A model generated the notes under the pieces. It was not told the DNA's origin. It did not search any database and worked only from the letters and a program-made list of their open reading frames with translations. From a virus, in IMG/VR virus record IMGVR_UViG_3300047480_000301, positions 1 through 25,236 of that record: a stretch of DNA of 25,236 nucleotides; one strand, 5' to 3'. The translations under genes were made by a program, and so were the position numbers. This document shows positions 4,818-10,968 of this stretch, piece after piece. Every line of letters begins with the position of its first letter. Within the stretch, counting starts at the first letter, position 1.

Positions 4818-5062
4818 GTTATTTCCCTTATTGCCTCACCATAACCACTCATAGGCTCGCCCATGTCTTCCCATAGCTTCTGATCGAGATCGTCGCACAG
4901 CTTTGCACATTTCTCTCTCTCATGTTTAGCAACTAAGATAGCAAAGCGTTCTAAGTATTCGGTTAACTCGTGATCTGCTTGATTGGATGGGCTATAAACT
5001 TCATTTCTTTCGACATAAAACCTAGCCTTTTGTGCCATTTTGTAAATATCTTCTTTAGTCAT
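4814..5062 (-). CDS. MTKDE-family accessory protein (82 aa), paralogue of 4031-4273
   Basis: 82 residues starting MTKEDIYKMAQKARFYVE, then LERFAILVAKHEREKCAKLC and ending YGEAIREIT. It shares the N-terminal helix, the EREKCAxLCD block and the EAIR end with the gene at 4031. The start is embedded in GGAAATAACATGAC, the junction also found at 4817 and 4029. Function unknown; the two copies and their shared linkers suggest duplication or recombinational exchange of accessory genes. Confidence 0.75.
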   Translation of the reverse strand: MTKEDIYKMAQKARFYVERNEVYSPSNQADHELTEYLERFAILVAKHEREKCAKLCDDLDQKLWEDMGEPMSGYGEAIREIT

Positions 5063-5520
5063 GTTATTTCCACCACTAGGTTGCCGTTTGATCTGATGTA
5101 GTCTTTGGTTTTTTGAATGTACTTTTCGAAGTCTGCCCTTGGAATACTTGCTTGCTGAAGGTCTGCATATTCGATTAGCTCTCTAACCGCTTGAATGCCT
5201 TGTCCTGATAAACCCATGCTCAATGTCTTTTGATAGCGTTCTGCGGCTTCATGGAGGGCTTGTTGAGCCTTTTGGCAAACAGGGAGTACTTCATCTTTTC
5301 CGATATTGTGCCTAGCCATCGTTTCGGATAGGTTTAAAACGTCAACAAGGGTTCGCCAGTCGTGGATAGTCCCTTGACCCTTGGTCATGGCTTCTAGTGC
5401 TGAGTATTCCATTAGACGTAGTTTGTCTAGCTTGTCTCTGTGAGTGATTGAAGCGCCTACGATACTGTGAGCTATCGGGTCAATCAATGCCCAGAATTTG
5501 CGTTTAGTTCGTTTTCTCAT
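5059..5520 (-). CDS. Conserved hypothetical phage protein (153 aa)
   Basis: 153 residues starting MRKRTKRKFWALIDPIAHSI. A Lys/Arg-rich start is followed by an all-helical body with the segments YSALEAMTKGQGTIHDW, LVDVLNLSETMARHNIG and AVRELIEYADLQQASI, and ends NLVVEIT. I recognise this as a recurrent family in phages and prophages of proteobacteria without a known activity. It overlaps the upstream gene by 17 bp and the downstream start by ATGA. The basic N-terminus hints at nucleic-acid contact. Confidence 0.75.
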   Translation of the reverse strand: MRKRTKRKFWALIDPIAHSIVGASITHRDKLDKLRLMEYSALEAMTKGQGTIHDWRTLVDVLNLSETMARHNIGKDEVLPVCQKAQQALHEAAERYQKTLSMGLSGQGIQAVRELIEYADLQQASIPRADFEKYIQKTKDYIRSNGNLVVEIT

Positions 5521-5734
5521 TTTTTTCTTTTAACTTGTACTCTACAAGCCTTGCCACAGCAAACATATCGCCATAACCATAATCACCAGATAAATCAGTA
5601 CTTGGGATTAAATCGCTTATCTCGTCAGCAGATAAACCTTCCCATGGTCGCCATTTGCGCTTGGGTTGATCTTGGTCTGGCATCACAATGTACATCTTGT
5701 CTTGGTTAAGTGAATGTTCAATGTCTTTACTCAT
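5504..5734 (-). CDS. Hypothetical accessory protein (76 aa)
   Basis: 76 residues from MSKDIEHSLNQDKMYIVMPD. Contains PKRKWRPWEGLSADEISDLI and ends ARLVEYKLKEKNEKTN. The C-terminal module (xLSADEI...A..VE.KLKEKN) recurs in the gene at 6494 (GLTDEEA...IEAKLKEKN), a mark of the shuffled accessory family in this operon. The start could be the ATG at 5734, which overlaps the upstream stop as TATGAGTAA, or the ATG at 5740 with GAG five bases upstream; I chose 5734. Confidence 0.65.
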   Translation of the reverse strand: MSKDIEHSLNQDKMYIVMPDQDQPKRKWRPWEGLSADEISDLIPSTDLSGDYGYGDMFAVARLVEYKLKEKNEKTN

Positions 5735-6020
5735 AATCATCACACTCGCAGATAAAGTTATAGCAACGCAGGCAGTAACCAGCCTCGCCCATTTGCATCC
5801 TGACTTCGTGCTTCAGGCTGTAATAACGCTCAAACAATGGCGTCCCGTCTTCCATGTCAGCATCTTGTGGCAAATCAGCATCGTAAAACCTTGCCCATGC
5901 TTCAAATAACTCCTCGTTTTGCTTAAATACCCTTGCGCTTCTCTCAATTAGCTTTTTGTTGCCTTCGGTTAAATCGTCTATTTTCTTTTGCTGTTCAGCA
6001 ATAATTCTTTCTAAACTCAT
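5727..6020 (-). CDS. Coiled-coil protein with C-terminal Cys cluster (97 aa)
   Basis: 97 residues. Residues 1-40 form a heptad-like coiled coil (RIIAEQQKKIDDLTEGNKKL). A middle acidic segment follows, and the C-terminus is GYCLRCYNFICECDDYE, giving C-x2-C-x4-C-x-C, likely one zinc site. The start overlaps the upstream homing-endonuclease stop (ATGA) behind AAGGAGAAC. Probably a dimeric small zinc protein; function unknown. Confidence 0.72.
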   Translation of the reverse strand: MSLERIIAEQQKKIDDLTEGNKKLIERSARVFKQNEELFEAWARFYDADLPQDADMEDGTPLFERYYSLKHEVRMQMGEAGYCLRCYNFICECDDYE

Positions 6021-6472
6021 GTGTTCTCCTTGTATGCTTGATGTGCAAGCTCTGCCGTTTCATACAACCCTAAATAGATTTGTTTGCCATTCTTATGAAT
6101 GTGAGCGGCATATTTGTTTCTACGCTTTACGACACCCAAAAATCCAGTTTTATTTTTTGTAGTAGCCGACTTGCGGTTTTGCATGTTTACGCTATGCGGA
6201 ACATCACGTAAATTTTCAAGTTTGTTATTTGATGGATTGCCGTCTATGTGGTCTATGTCGCCAACAGGCCAAACACCATGATGAAGAAGCCAAGCAATAC
6301 GATGAACCAAATACTGTTTGTTGCAAAACTTTAGCTTTCGGTATCCGTTCTGCATCATGTTGCCTGCCTCCGTCCCATTGGCGGTTGATCGCCTTGGGCG
6401 GTTGATCCACCAAACTTTTCCATCTTCAGGTGTATACATAAGACGCTCAAAAATCATTGCTTCAATGTTCAT
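6017..6472 (-). CDS. HNH homing endonuclease with AP2-like C-terminus
   Basis: 151 residues. An HNH_3-type core has LVHRIAWLLHHG (the first His region) and DIDHIDGNPSNNKLENLR, the DHxxGxxxNN signature. A typical NMQNRK linker follows, and then an AP2-like DNA-binding domain: NKTGFLGVVKRRNKYAAHI and IYLGLYETAELAHQAYK. The AP2 end appears shortened, because the usual residues after the AYK helix are missing. Free-standing HNH-AP2 genes are selfish mobile elements. The ATG at 6472 is separated from the upstream gene by 21 bp, but its stop overlaps the next start (ATGA). Confidence 0.9.
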   Translation of the reverse strand: MNIEAMIFERLMYTPEDGKVWWINRPRRSTANGTEAGNMMQNGYRKLKFCNKQYLVHRIAWLLHHGVWPVGDIDHIDGNPSNNKLENLRDVPHSVNMQNRKSATTKNKTGFLGVVKRRNKYAAHIHKNGKQIYLGLYETAELAHQAYKENT

Positions 6473-6493
6473 AATGAATCTCCTTGCGTTTCA

Positions 6494-6748
6494 TTATAGA
6501 CCATTCTTCTCCTTGAGTTTGGCTTCAATGGCATCTAGCAAAGTCAACCAATCCTCGCTAAGACAACCGCAATCCACGCAGATTTGCATGGCTTCCTCAT
6601 CCGTCAGCCCAACCCATGTGCGCTGTGCCAAGGCTTCTTTGCACTCAAACAACAAAGTTCTAACTGCAAGGTGGTCGGCTAGCTCTGGATTGAACAACCC
6701 GCCAGAAGCTAAATAAAAGCTGATGCGGTTAATCAAGTTTTCAGTCAT
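6494..6748 (-). CDS. Shuffled-module accessory protein (84 aa)
   Basis: 84 residues. Helical N-terminus MTENLINRISFYLASGG, then LLFECKEALAQRTWVGLTDE, then CLSEDWLTLLDAIEAKLKEK. The block KEALAQ is followed directly by RTWVGLTDEE. In the neighbouring gene at 6745 the same KEALAQ is followed by a 46-residue PVAW...PLYTSPP insert before RKPLSEEE. So this looks like the same architecture with the middle module missing. Overlaps both the upstream stop (ATGA) and a 21-bp gap before the endonuclease. Function unknown. Confidence 0.7.
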   Translation of the reverse strand: MTENLINRISFYLASGGLFNPELADHLAVRTLLFECKEALAQRTWVGLTDEEAMQICVDCGCLSEDWLTLLDAIEAKLKEKNGL

Positions 6749-7170
6749 GCTTTTCCCTTAATGCCGTGTGCGGCTTCGATGGCTCGGGCAAATGTATATA
6801 GCCGTGTGCCATAGGCGTTAACACCTTCAAGGATTGCGCCTATTTCCTCTTCACTTAGCGGCTTGCGCTGTGGTGGAGATGTGTAGAGGGGTGTGGTTCG
6901 CTTGAAACCATGGTAATCATCAGTCTCGTGCGTGTTGTGCCAATATATGATTTTCTTTTCTTCATTTAGCCACGCCACAGGCTCCTGCTCCTGCTCTGGC
7001 TGTGCCAAGGCTTCTTTGATGGCATCTTCCATTAGTTGCTCAAACTTTGCTCTGGTCACATCAGATTTTTTATTTTGACTTACATACTCGTGGTCTGCTT
7101 GATACCAATAGTCTTGACCAAGTTGAAATGCTTGTTTAAATGCCTTCTTCAATGCTTCGTCTTTAGTCAT
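6745..7170 (-). CDS. MTKDE-family protein with PVAW...PLYTSPP module (141 aa)
   Basis: 141 residues: MTKDEALKKAFKQAFQLGQD, a helical Lys-rich part, EDAIKEALAQPEQEQEPVAW, a beta-like insert ending TTPLYTSPPQ, then RKPLSEEEIGAILEGV and TFARAIEAAHGIKGKA. The PVAW...PLYTxPP block is a module I know from many small phage accessory proteins (Ea22-like contexts). Starts with ATGACTAAAGACGA like its paralogues at 4273 and 4817. ATGA overlaps both sides. Confidence 0.75.
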   Translation of the reverse strand: MTKDEALKKAFKQAFQLGQDYWYQADHEYVSQNKKSDVTRAKFEQLMEDAIKEALAQPEQEQEPVAWLNEEKKIIYWHNTHETDDYHGFKRTTPLYTSPPQRKPLSEEEIGAILEGVNAYGTRLYTFARAIEAAHGIKGKA

Positions 7171-7313
7171 CTCTTAACTCCACAAACAGGAAAGTACTCC
7201 TCATGAAAAACCCATGCGATTAACCAATCCCATGAGCCTTCTTCATCTTTGCAAATAAAGCAATGCTCTGCCATATTCAGGCAAAACTGCTTTGTTGGTG
7301 GTCGGATAATCAT
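7167..7313 (-). CDS. 48-residue Cys-rich micro-protein
   Basis: 48 residues: MIIRPPTKQFCLNMAEHCFI, CKDEEGSWDWLIAW and VFHEEYFPVCGVKR. C18 and C21 form a CxxC; C44 and H17 or C11 could complete a zinc site. Starts at 7313 with an ATGA overlap to the upstream stop (GAGGGTAGAGAA precedes it) and ends in an ATGA overlap with the next gene. This linkage supports it as a real gene. Function unknown. Confidence 0.68.
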   Translation of the reverse strand: MIIRPPTKQFCLNMAEHCFICKDEEGSWDWLIAWVFHEEYFPVCGVKR

Positions 7314-7555
7314 TTCTCTACCCTCTTAAAAGAAACACTAGTCACCTCAGCTTCTCCCTTGCGTACAAGGTCTGACCATTTATTCAGGTCTTCCAATGCG
7401 CCTAAGAACTTTTCTTTTACCAATTCAGTTTCTCTAAGGGCTTTGCGTGCTCTTTGGATAACAGCGTCAGGGTCGCAAGCGCCATCAACCTTCCAGTCAC
7501 CAGAAGCAATTGCAGCCTCTACTGCTTCCAAAAGGTCTTTTAGTTCGTCTCTCAT
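7310..7555 (-). CDS. Hypothetical helical protein (81 aa)
   Basis: 81 residues, highly charged and helical: MRDELKDLLEAVEAAIASGD, then AVIQRARKALRETELVKEKF and a basic C-terminus FKRVEK. Looks like a small coiled-coil or helical-bundle protein. Both ends overlap neighbours by ATGA. No catalytic motif is visible and no family recognised. Confidence 0.7.
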   Translation of the reverse strand: MRDELKDLLEAVEAAIASGDWKVDGACDPDAVIQRARKALRETELVKEKFLGALEDLNKWSDLVRKGEAEVTSVSFKRVEK

Positions 7556-7785
7556 ACAGCCTCTTGCTTAAAGTTCAGCTTGTGGACAGCAAAACGCATG
7601 GCGGCTTCCATGTCTAGTTCTTTAAACTGTTCATCAGACAGTAACCCAATGACATCCCGACCATTGAACCAAATCTCTTTGATTGACTCGTTATAGGTCG
7701 AATCTTGGTCGGACTCATACTCATAAACGACAGTAACGATTTCGCTACCTGCACCTGTTGTTGTGTCAAATTCCCATGTAGACAT
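7552..7785 (-). CDS. Hypothetical protein (77 aa), acidic
   Basis: 77 residues starting MSTWEFDTTTGAGSEIVTVV. An N-terminal beta part with YEYESDQDSTYNES, then WFNGRDVIGLLSDEQF and a C-terminal helix AAMRFAVHKLNFKQEAV. Acidic overall in the first half. The ATG at 7785 has AGGAGTAAAT in front, the first strong independent ribosome-binding site after a 64-bp intergenic gap. That gap carries a TAGGG-N5-CCCTT inverted repeat, so a transcript may start or be processed here. Function unknown. Confidence 0.72.
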   Translation of the reverse strand: MSTWEFDTTTGAGSEIVTVVYEYESDQDSTYNESIKEIWFNGRDVIGLLSDEQFKELDMEAAMRFAVHKLNFKQEAV

Positions 7786-7836
7786 ATTTACTCCTGTTAA
7801 AAACTGTTAATTTACGCTTGTTTTTTTCTTTTTGAA

Positions 7837-7851
7837 TAGGGACTTACCCTT
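7837..7851. repeat. Inverted repeat TAGGG-N5-CCCTT in an operon gap
   Basis: TAGGG-ACTTA-CCCTT in the 64-bp gap between rusA and the next gene, similar in form to TAGGG-N5-CCCTA at 11181 and TAGGG-N4-CCCTA at 850. The sites may be operators or processing sites. Confidence 0.35.
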
Positions 7852-8278
7852 ACTCCAAACACTCTTTCACACAAATATCGACACCTGGTTCACTTGAGTA
7901 AACCTTCGTAACGTGAATGTTGACGATCTGAGAATCATCTTTGTAAACAACTCCATTCATCCCGTCCTCCACCGATTTCAGGACGTTAGACGCATCGGGC
8001 TTCTTTGTTGGTTTCTCTGATCCATCGGCAATGGCTTGTAGGCGCTTTTTGGTTGCTGATGCAGGGATTGGCACTCTGATGTACAGATATAGGCTTACAG
8101 GGGTCTCCAAAGGCTCGGATGCACCCATTGCTTGCCTAGCGGCATCTTTAATCAAGGTTTCATAGGTTCTTGTTTTCTCAGGGGTGTAGGCTTGAACAAA
8201 GTTACCCCTTTTGACATACCTTGCTCGACCTTTTGGTACGGGTACGCCATCTACTTTAAATGTCACCATGAATGTCAT
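7850..8278 (-). CDS. rusA: RusA-family Holliday junction resolvase
   Basis: 142 residues from MTFMVTFKVDGVPVPKGRAR. The family features are present: VPVPKGRARY, AYTPEKTRTYE, KPTKKPDASNVLKSVEDGMN and VVYKDDSQIV. RusA resolves Holliday junctions by paired incisions using three conserved acidic residues. Here D95 and D115 fit two of them, but the residue expected as Asp two after D95 is Ser97, so activity is uncertain. The start at 8278 is chosen because it overlaps the upstream stop (ATGA) and has AAGGAAGC upstream; longer in-frame starts run into the neighbouring gene. Confidence 0.88.
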   Translation of the reverse strand: MTFMVTFKVDGVPVPKGRARYVKRGNFVQAYTPEKTRTYETLIKDAARQAMGASEPLETPVSLYLYIRVPIPASATKKRLQAIADGSEKPTKKPDASNVLKSVEDGMNGVVYKDDSQIVNIHVTKVYSSEPGVDICVKECLE

Positions 8279-8421
8279 GTTGCTTCCTTGCTTGCCAACC
8301 AAGCAGCTTCCCAAACTTGATACATACGACCATGACAAGGAAAGTCTTGTACTTTGTAATCAGGAAATGATAGCTTGCACCAGTTTCTGTATGCGATTTT
8401 GATTTTTGTTTCAGGTTTCAT
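8275..8421 (-). CDS. 48-residue hypothetical micro-protein
   Basis: 48 residues: MKPETKIKIAYRNWCKLSF, PDYKVQDFPCHGRMYQVW and EAAWLASKEAT. Basic N-terminus, aromatic-rich centre and a helical end typical of small phage accessory proteins with an ...AWLASKEA tail. Both ends overlap neighbours as ATGA (with the 8418-8630 gene and with rusA), which is the main evidence for translation. Function unknown. Confidence 0.68.
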   Translation of the reverse strand: MKPETKIKIAYRNWCKLSFPDYKVQDFPCHGRMYQVWEAAWLASKEAT

Positions 8422-8630
8422 AAAAGTGTCCCATCTCTCATTTGTGCCATGTACATCCTTATGCGATCTCTTGCACCAGAGCCGTAGATTCTTTCGGCTC
8501 TTTCTAGTCTCGCTCGGATAAGGTCTCTGTTTTTTGTTTGTTCCCAGTTATGGAATAACTCTCGGGCTTCTGCTTGCTCAAGAGTTACTCTGTCACTAGG
8601 GCCTTGAATATTACGTCTGCTCCAAGTCAC
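8418..8630 (-). CDS. Hypothetical basic protein (70 aa), GTG start
   Basis: 70 residues: MTWSRRNIQGPSDRVTLEQA, EARELFHNWEQTKNRDLIR and ARLERAERIYGSGARDRIRM. Rich in Arg/Glu helices; pI likely basic. It uses a GTG at 8630, with GGAATT upstream. The start lies within the preceding 37-residue gene, a 20-bp overlap. Probably a small nucleic-acid-associated or regulatory protein, but nothing specific can be recognised. Confidence 0.65.
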   Translation of the reverse strand: MTWSRRNIQGPSDRVTLEQAEARELFHNWEQTKNRDLIRARLERAERIYGSGARDRIRMYMAQMRDGTLL

Positions 8631-8724
8631 CAGTTAATTCCAATGCTTTGTTTATCAGGTGTAGTGGATAAGGTACGCCTTCACGCACCTTGTCCAGTAG
8701 TTGATGTGCTTCGTAGTGGCTCAA
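8611..8724 (-). CDS. 37-residue micro-protein with a TTG start
   Basis: Reads MSHYEAHQLLDKVREGVPY then PLHLINKALELTGDLEQT. The pattern VREGVPYPLHLINKALELTGD resembles a short conserved element I have seen in phage proteins. The TTG at 8724 overlaps the methyltransferase stop as TTGA and has GAGG nine bases upstream, so it continues the operon's coupling pattern with a rare start codon. Function unknown. Confidence 0.6.
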   Translation of the reverse strand: MSHYEAHQLLDKVREGVPYPLHLINKALELTGDLEQT

Positions 8725-9401
8725 AACATAGCCTCTTGAATTTGCTTGGGCTGTTCATGTGCAAACAATTGAGGTTGCGATACGGCTTGCTCAATACGCT
8801 TGCAAGCAATATCAAAATACTTTTGTTCACGCTCGATGCCAATGAATTTTCTGCCCATTTGTATCGCAGCTACACCAGTAGTACCGCTACCCATAAATGG
8901 GTCAAGAATTGTTCCAGAAATCCACTCAACAAACTTGCACATCAATCCAATTGGTTTTTCAGTTGGATGAAACTCATTGTTTGTTCTTGGATATTCAATT
9001 ACATCAGTTGGTCTTTGCTTTGGAAAAAAGTGATCTTTCATTGCATAGAAAAAAGCAACTTCAGTTTGTCTTGCGTGTTCATGGTGCAAGTCCCCCATTG
9101 ACCAATTGTTTTTTACCCATGTAATTAAACTTTTTGGTTTTGGATAGTCGTAAAGGTTATCCCATCTACCAAAAGCATAGATTGAATGATTTGTGTTTTG
9201 CAGACACCAATTGATAACTTGAATAGCAACTTCAGCAGAATCATCATTTGCAATCTTTAAATGTTTTTCATTTCTAAAATTAGATTGAAAATTCATTCCA
9301 TAAGGAGGGTCAGTAATAACAGCATCAACCTTGTCAATCAATGGCAAAACCTCTAAACAGTCACCAAGGTAAAGTGTTGCGTTTCCAATTTCTACTTTCA
9401 T
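8721..9401 (-). CDS. DNA methyltransferase (N6-adenine/N4-cytosine, beta class)
   Basis: 226 residues. Motif IV TDPPYGM sits near residue 30 (catalytic DPPY), and motif I DPFMGSGTTGVAA near residue 165 binds S-adenosylmethionine. The order IV before I marks a beta-class amino-methyltransferase (N6-adenine or N4-cytosine). Also seen are HPTEKPIGLM, which precedes motif I, and FIGIEREQKYFDIACKRI. No restriction partner lies nearby, so it is an orphan phage enzyme, likely protecting DNA from host restriction or altering regulation. The target sequence cannot be read from this. The ATG at 9401 overlaps the upstream stop (ATGA). Confidence 0.92.
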   Translation of the reverse strand: MKVEIGNATLYLGDCLEVLPLIDKVDAVITDPPYGMNFQSNFRNEKHLKIANDDSAEVAIQVINWCLQNTNHSIYAFGRWDNLYDYPKPKSLITWVKNNWSMGDLHHEHARQTEVAFFYAMKDHFFPKQRPTDVIEYPRTNNEFHPTEKPIGLMCKFVEWISGTILDPFMGSGTTGVAAIQMGRKFIGIEREQKYFDIACKRIEQAVSQPQLFAHEQPKQIQEAMF

Positions 9402-9790
9402 GCTTTACTCCAATTCTTTTTTAGTTCAGCAAGTCTTGCCAAACCTTCAGCTTTAATCCTGTCAGCTTCCATTTGCTCATGCAGCGTTTTCTTGCGCTCA
9501 ATCTGAACCAAAGGCTTAACAGGAATCTCAGGGCCAGCATTGCACAAATTACGGAACTTAATAGCGCTCGGAATGAACTCACCATCAAGTTTGGCAATAG
9601 CAAAGTCCATGCTTGGTCTGTAAGTCAGGAACTTACCTAATTGGGTTTTCCATTCCTGACGAACAAAGTCTGGGTCTAGTCCATCAAAGTGACGATTGAA
9701 TGGCGCTCCGAAAATAGCCATCATTCGTCCAAAGATGTAATCAAGTCCTTGGTCTTGTGTGCAAAAATCAGTTTCCGAGTAGCTTGACAT
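9398..9790 (-). CDS. Replication P-like / helicase-loader-like protein
   Basis: 130 residues starting MSSYSETDFCTQDQGLDYIF. Contains YIFGRMMAIFGAPFNRHF and FVRQEWKTQLGKFL, then PSAIKFRNLCNAGPEIPVKP and a charged C-terminal helix. This resembles the lambda-P-like replication proteins that load DnaB, which usually sit directly downstream of an O-like initiator, as here. The start at 9790 has GGAGGCAACAGC in front and lies within the end of the O-like gene (23-bp overlap). No Walker motif is seen, consistent with P rather than DnaC. Confidence 0.65.
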   Translation of the reverse strand: MSSYSETDFCTQDQGLDYIFGRMMAIFGAPFNRHFDGLDPDFVRQEWKTQLGKFLTYRPSMDFAIAKLDGEFIPSAIKFRNLCNAGPEIPVKPLVQIERKKTLHEQMEADRIKAEGLARLAELKKNWSKA

Positions 9791-10454
9791 TGCTGTTGCC
9801 TCCAATAAGTCCACGAGTTAAGCCTGAGATTACACGCTGATTCATTTGACCAGTCTTGCTGAGATTCTTTTCATCAGGCTTTAACCAGTCAGCTTGCAAA
9901 CCTTGTGAACCTCTTGCACACCAAACAGACAAGAAGTCGCTAAATGACATATTTGCTTTAGTCGCTTCTTTTCTTGCGCTGTTAACAACAGTCTCTGTTA
10001 CTGGTGCTTTTTTGGCTTTGCGTAACTGTTTCCAATCATCCCAAATTTGTTGGTCAACATCAGGAGGGCAAGCAACGCTAGTTGCTTTCTCTCTCTTTGC
10101 CTCTGTCTCTTTCTCTGTCTCTCCCTCTCTCTCTGGGATAGCATCTTGCAAGCGTTCTGCTAGCACTCCACTAGCAATGATGAAAAAGTCGTTATCAATC
10201 AATGGTTTGACACCAGCTTGGTATTCTTTTTCAGTTATGTGCAATCGAAAGACTAGCTCATCTAGTGAGCCATCAAAAACACCATCTTTTGATTCACTTG
10301 CAAGCAACCAAAGCATTGGTGCTATCGCTTTGCTAGCAATAGGCAAGCGCATGAAAACTCTGTCGTTTAACAGGTCACGATGTAATTTAATCCATGGTGG
10401 GCATCGGTCTTTGTAATGTTGAAAGACGGCCCAATTTTTTGGCTGTAAAAGCAT
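9768..10454 (-). CDS. Phage replication initiator (O-like, winged-helix N-terminus)
   Basis: 228 residues from MLLQPKNWAVFQHYKDRC. Residues 15-100 look like a DUF1376-type winged helix (WIKLHRDLLNDRVFMRLP through LHITEKEYQAGVKPLIDND). A Glu/Lys-rich linker (PEREGETEKETEAKREKA) follows. A DnaT-like C-terminal segment holds WDDWKQLRKAKKAPVTETVV and WCARGSQGLQADWLKP. Such O-like proteins bind the phage origin and recruit DnaB through the P protein. GAGGTAAAA precedes the ATG at 10454. The linker is encoded by an almost pure polypurine stretch that could be the origin. Confidence 0.75.
   Translation of the reverse strand: MLLQPKNWAVFQHYKDRCPPWIKLHRDLLNDRVFMRLPIASKAIAPMLWLLASESKDGVFDGSLDELVFRLHITEKEYQAGVKPLIDNDFFIIASGVLAERLQDAIPEREGETEKETEAKREKATSVACPPDVDQQIWDDWKQLRKAKKAPVTETVVNSARKEATKANMSFSDFLSVWCARGSQGLQADWLKPDEKNLSKTGQMNQRVISGLTRGLIGGNSNVKLLGN
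10085..10134 (-). repeat. Polypurine/polypyrimidine tract inside the initiator gene
   Basis: 47 of 50 bases are purine on the minus (coding) strand; only three interruptions (at 10099, 10105, 10117). It contains two AGAGACAGAG-type repeats. It encodes the charged linker of the initiator. The location, in the middle of an O-like gene, resembles the lambda origin. Confidence 0.55.
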
Positions 10455-10520
10455 TTTTACCTCGCACAGTCCACCCACTAACACAAAGAAACAGTCGGCA
10501 GGCGGGGAGGCTCGCTTTTC

Positions 10521-10542
10521 GGTTGGGAGATCAGGCCCAACC
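10521..10542. repeat. Perfect 7-bp inverted repeat in a 136-bp gap
   Basis: GGTTGGG-N8-CCCAACC in the gap between the winged-helix gene (ends 10591) and the O-like gene (starts 10454). Locally GC-rich with a neighbouring GGCGGGGAGG block. No T-run follows, so it is not a terminator; an operator, a processed mRNA hairpin or part of an origin is possible. Confidence 0.5.
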
Positions 10543-10590
10543 TAGCCGTTGTTTCAAAACATTGTAAACTTAAAAAAGCCTATTGGATAC

Positions 10591-10968
10591 TTAAATTCTT
10601 TGGTTATTTGTAATTGTTTTCGTAAAGTCTGGATTAGCCTTGTACAGCCTCTTAGCTTGAGCGTTCATCACTCGATACTCAGCAGGGGTAAAAATACCCT
10701 TGGCATTACGAATGTCAAATGGGTTTAGCTTGCAACGAGTTTCCTCGTCATCCTTCTTAGGTTTGTACTCAATCAGATCATCGTCTAAGGTGTACTGAGC
10801 AACCCAATGGCGACCAACTTTGATGATCTCTGTGGTCAGTTTACCTTGGTTGCGTAGTTTCTTTGCTGTGGATAGGACTGTGGCTTGTGGCATACCAGTT
10901 AGGTTTGCTACTTCGTGAGATGTGAGAGGCCCATTGCGTAGGGCGTTAAGTACTTTTTCTTGGCTCAT
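10591..10968 (-). CDS. Winged-helix DNA-binding protein (125 aa)
   Basis: 125 residues. Residues 5-60 form a winged helix-turn-helix: VLNALRNGPLTSHEVANLTG, then TVLSTAKKLRNQGKLTTE and a wing GRHWVAQYTL. The C-terminal half is Lys-rich and has FDIRNAKGIFTPAEYRVM. Likely a phage transcription regulator or a replication accessory protein. It is the second gene of the leftward operon, joined to the upstream gene by ATGA, and adjacent to the divergent control region at 11145-11262, so autoregulation is plausible. Confidence 0.78.
   Translation of the reverse strand: MSQEKVLNALRNGPLTSHEVANLTGMPQATVLSTAKKLRNQGKLTTEIIKVGRHWVAQYTLDDDLIEYKPKKDDEETRCKLNPFDIRNAKGIFTPAEYRVMNAQAKRLYKANPDFTKTITNNQRI

Noticed and set aside
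9856-10416. A 186-codon plus-strand frame opposite the replication initiator
   Set aside because: Ser-rich antisense of the polypurine gene, no start signal; the minus-strand gene has clear domains and coupling.
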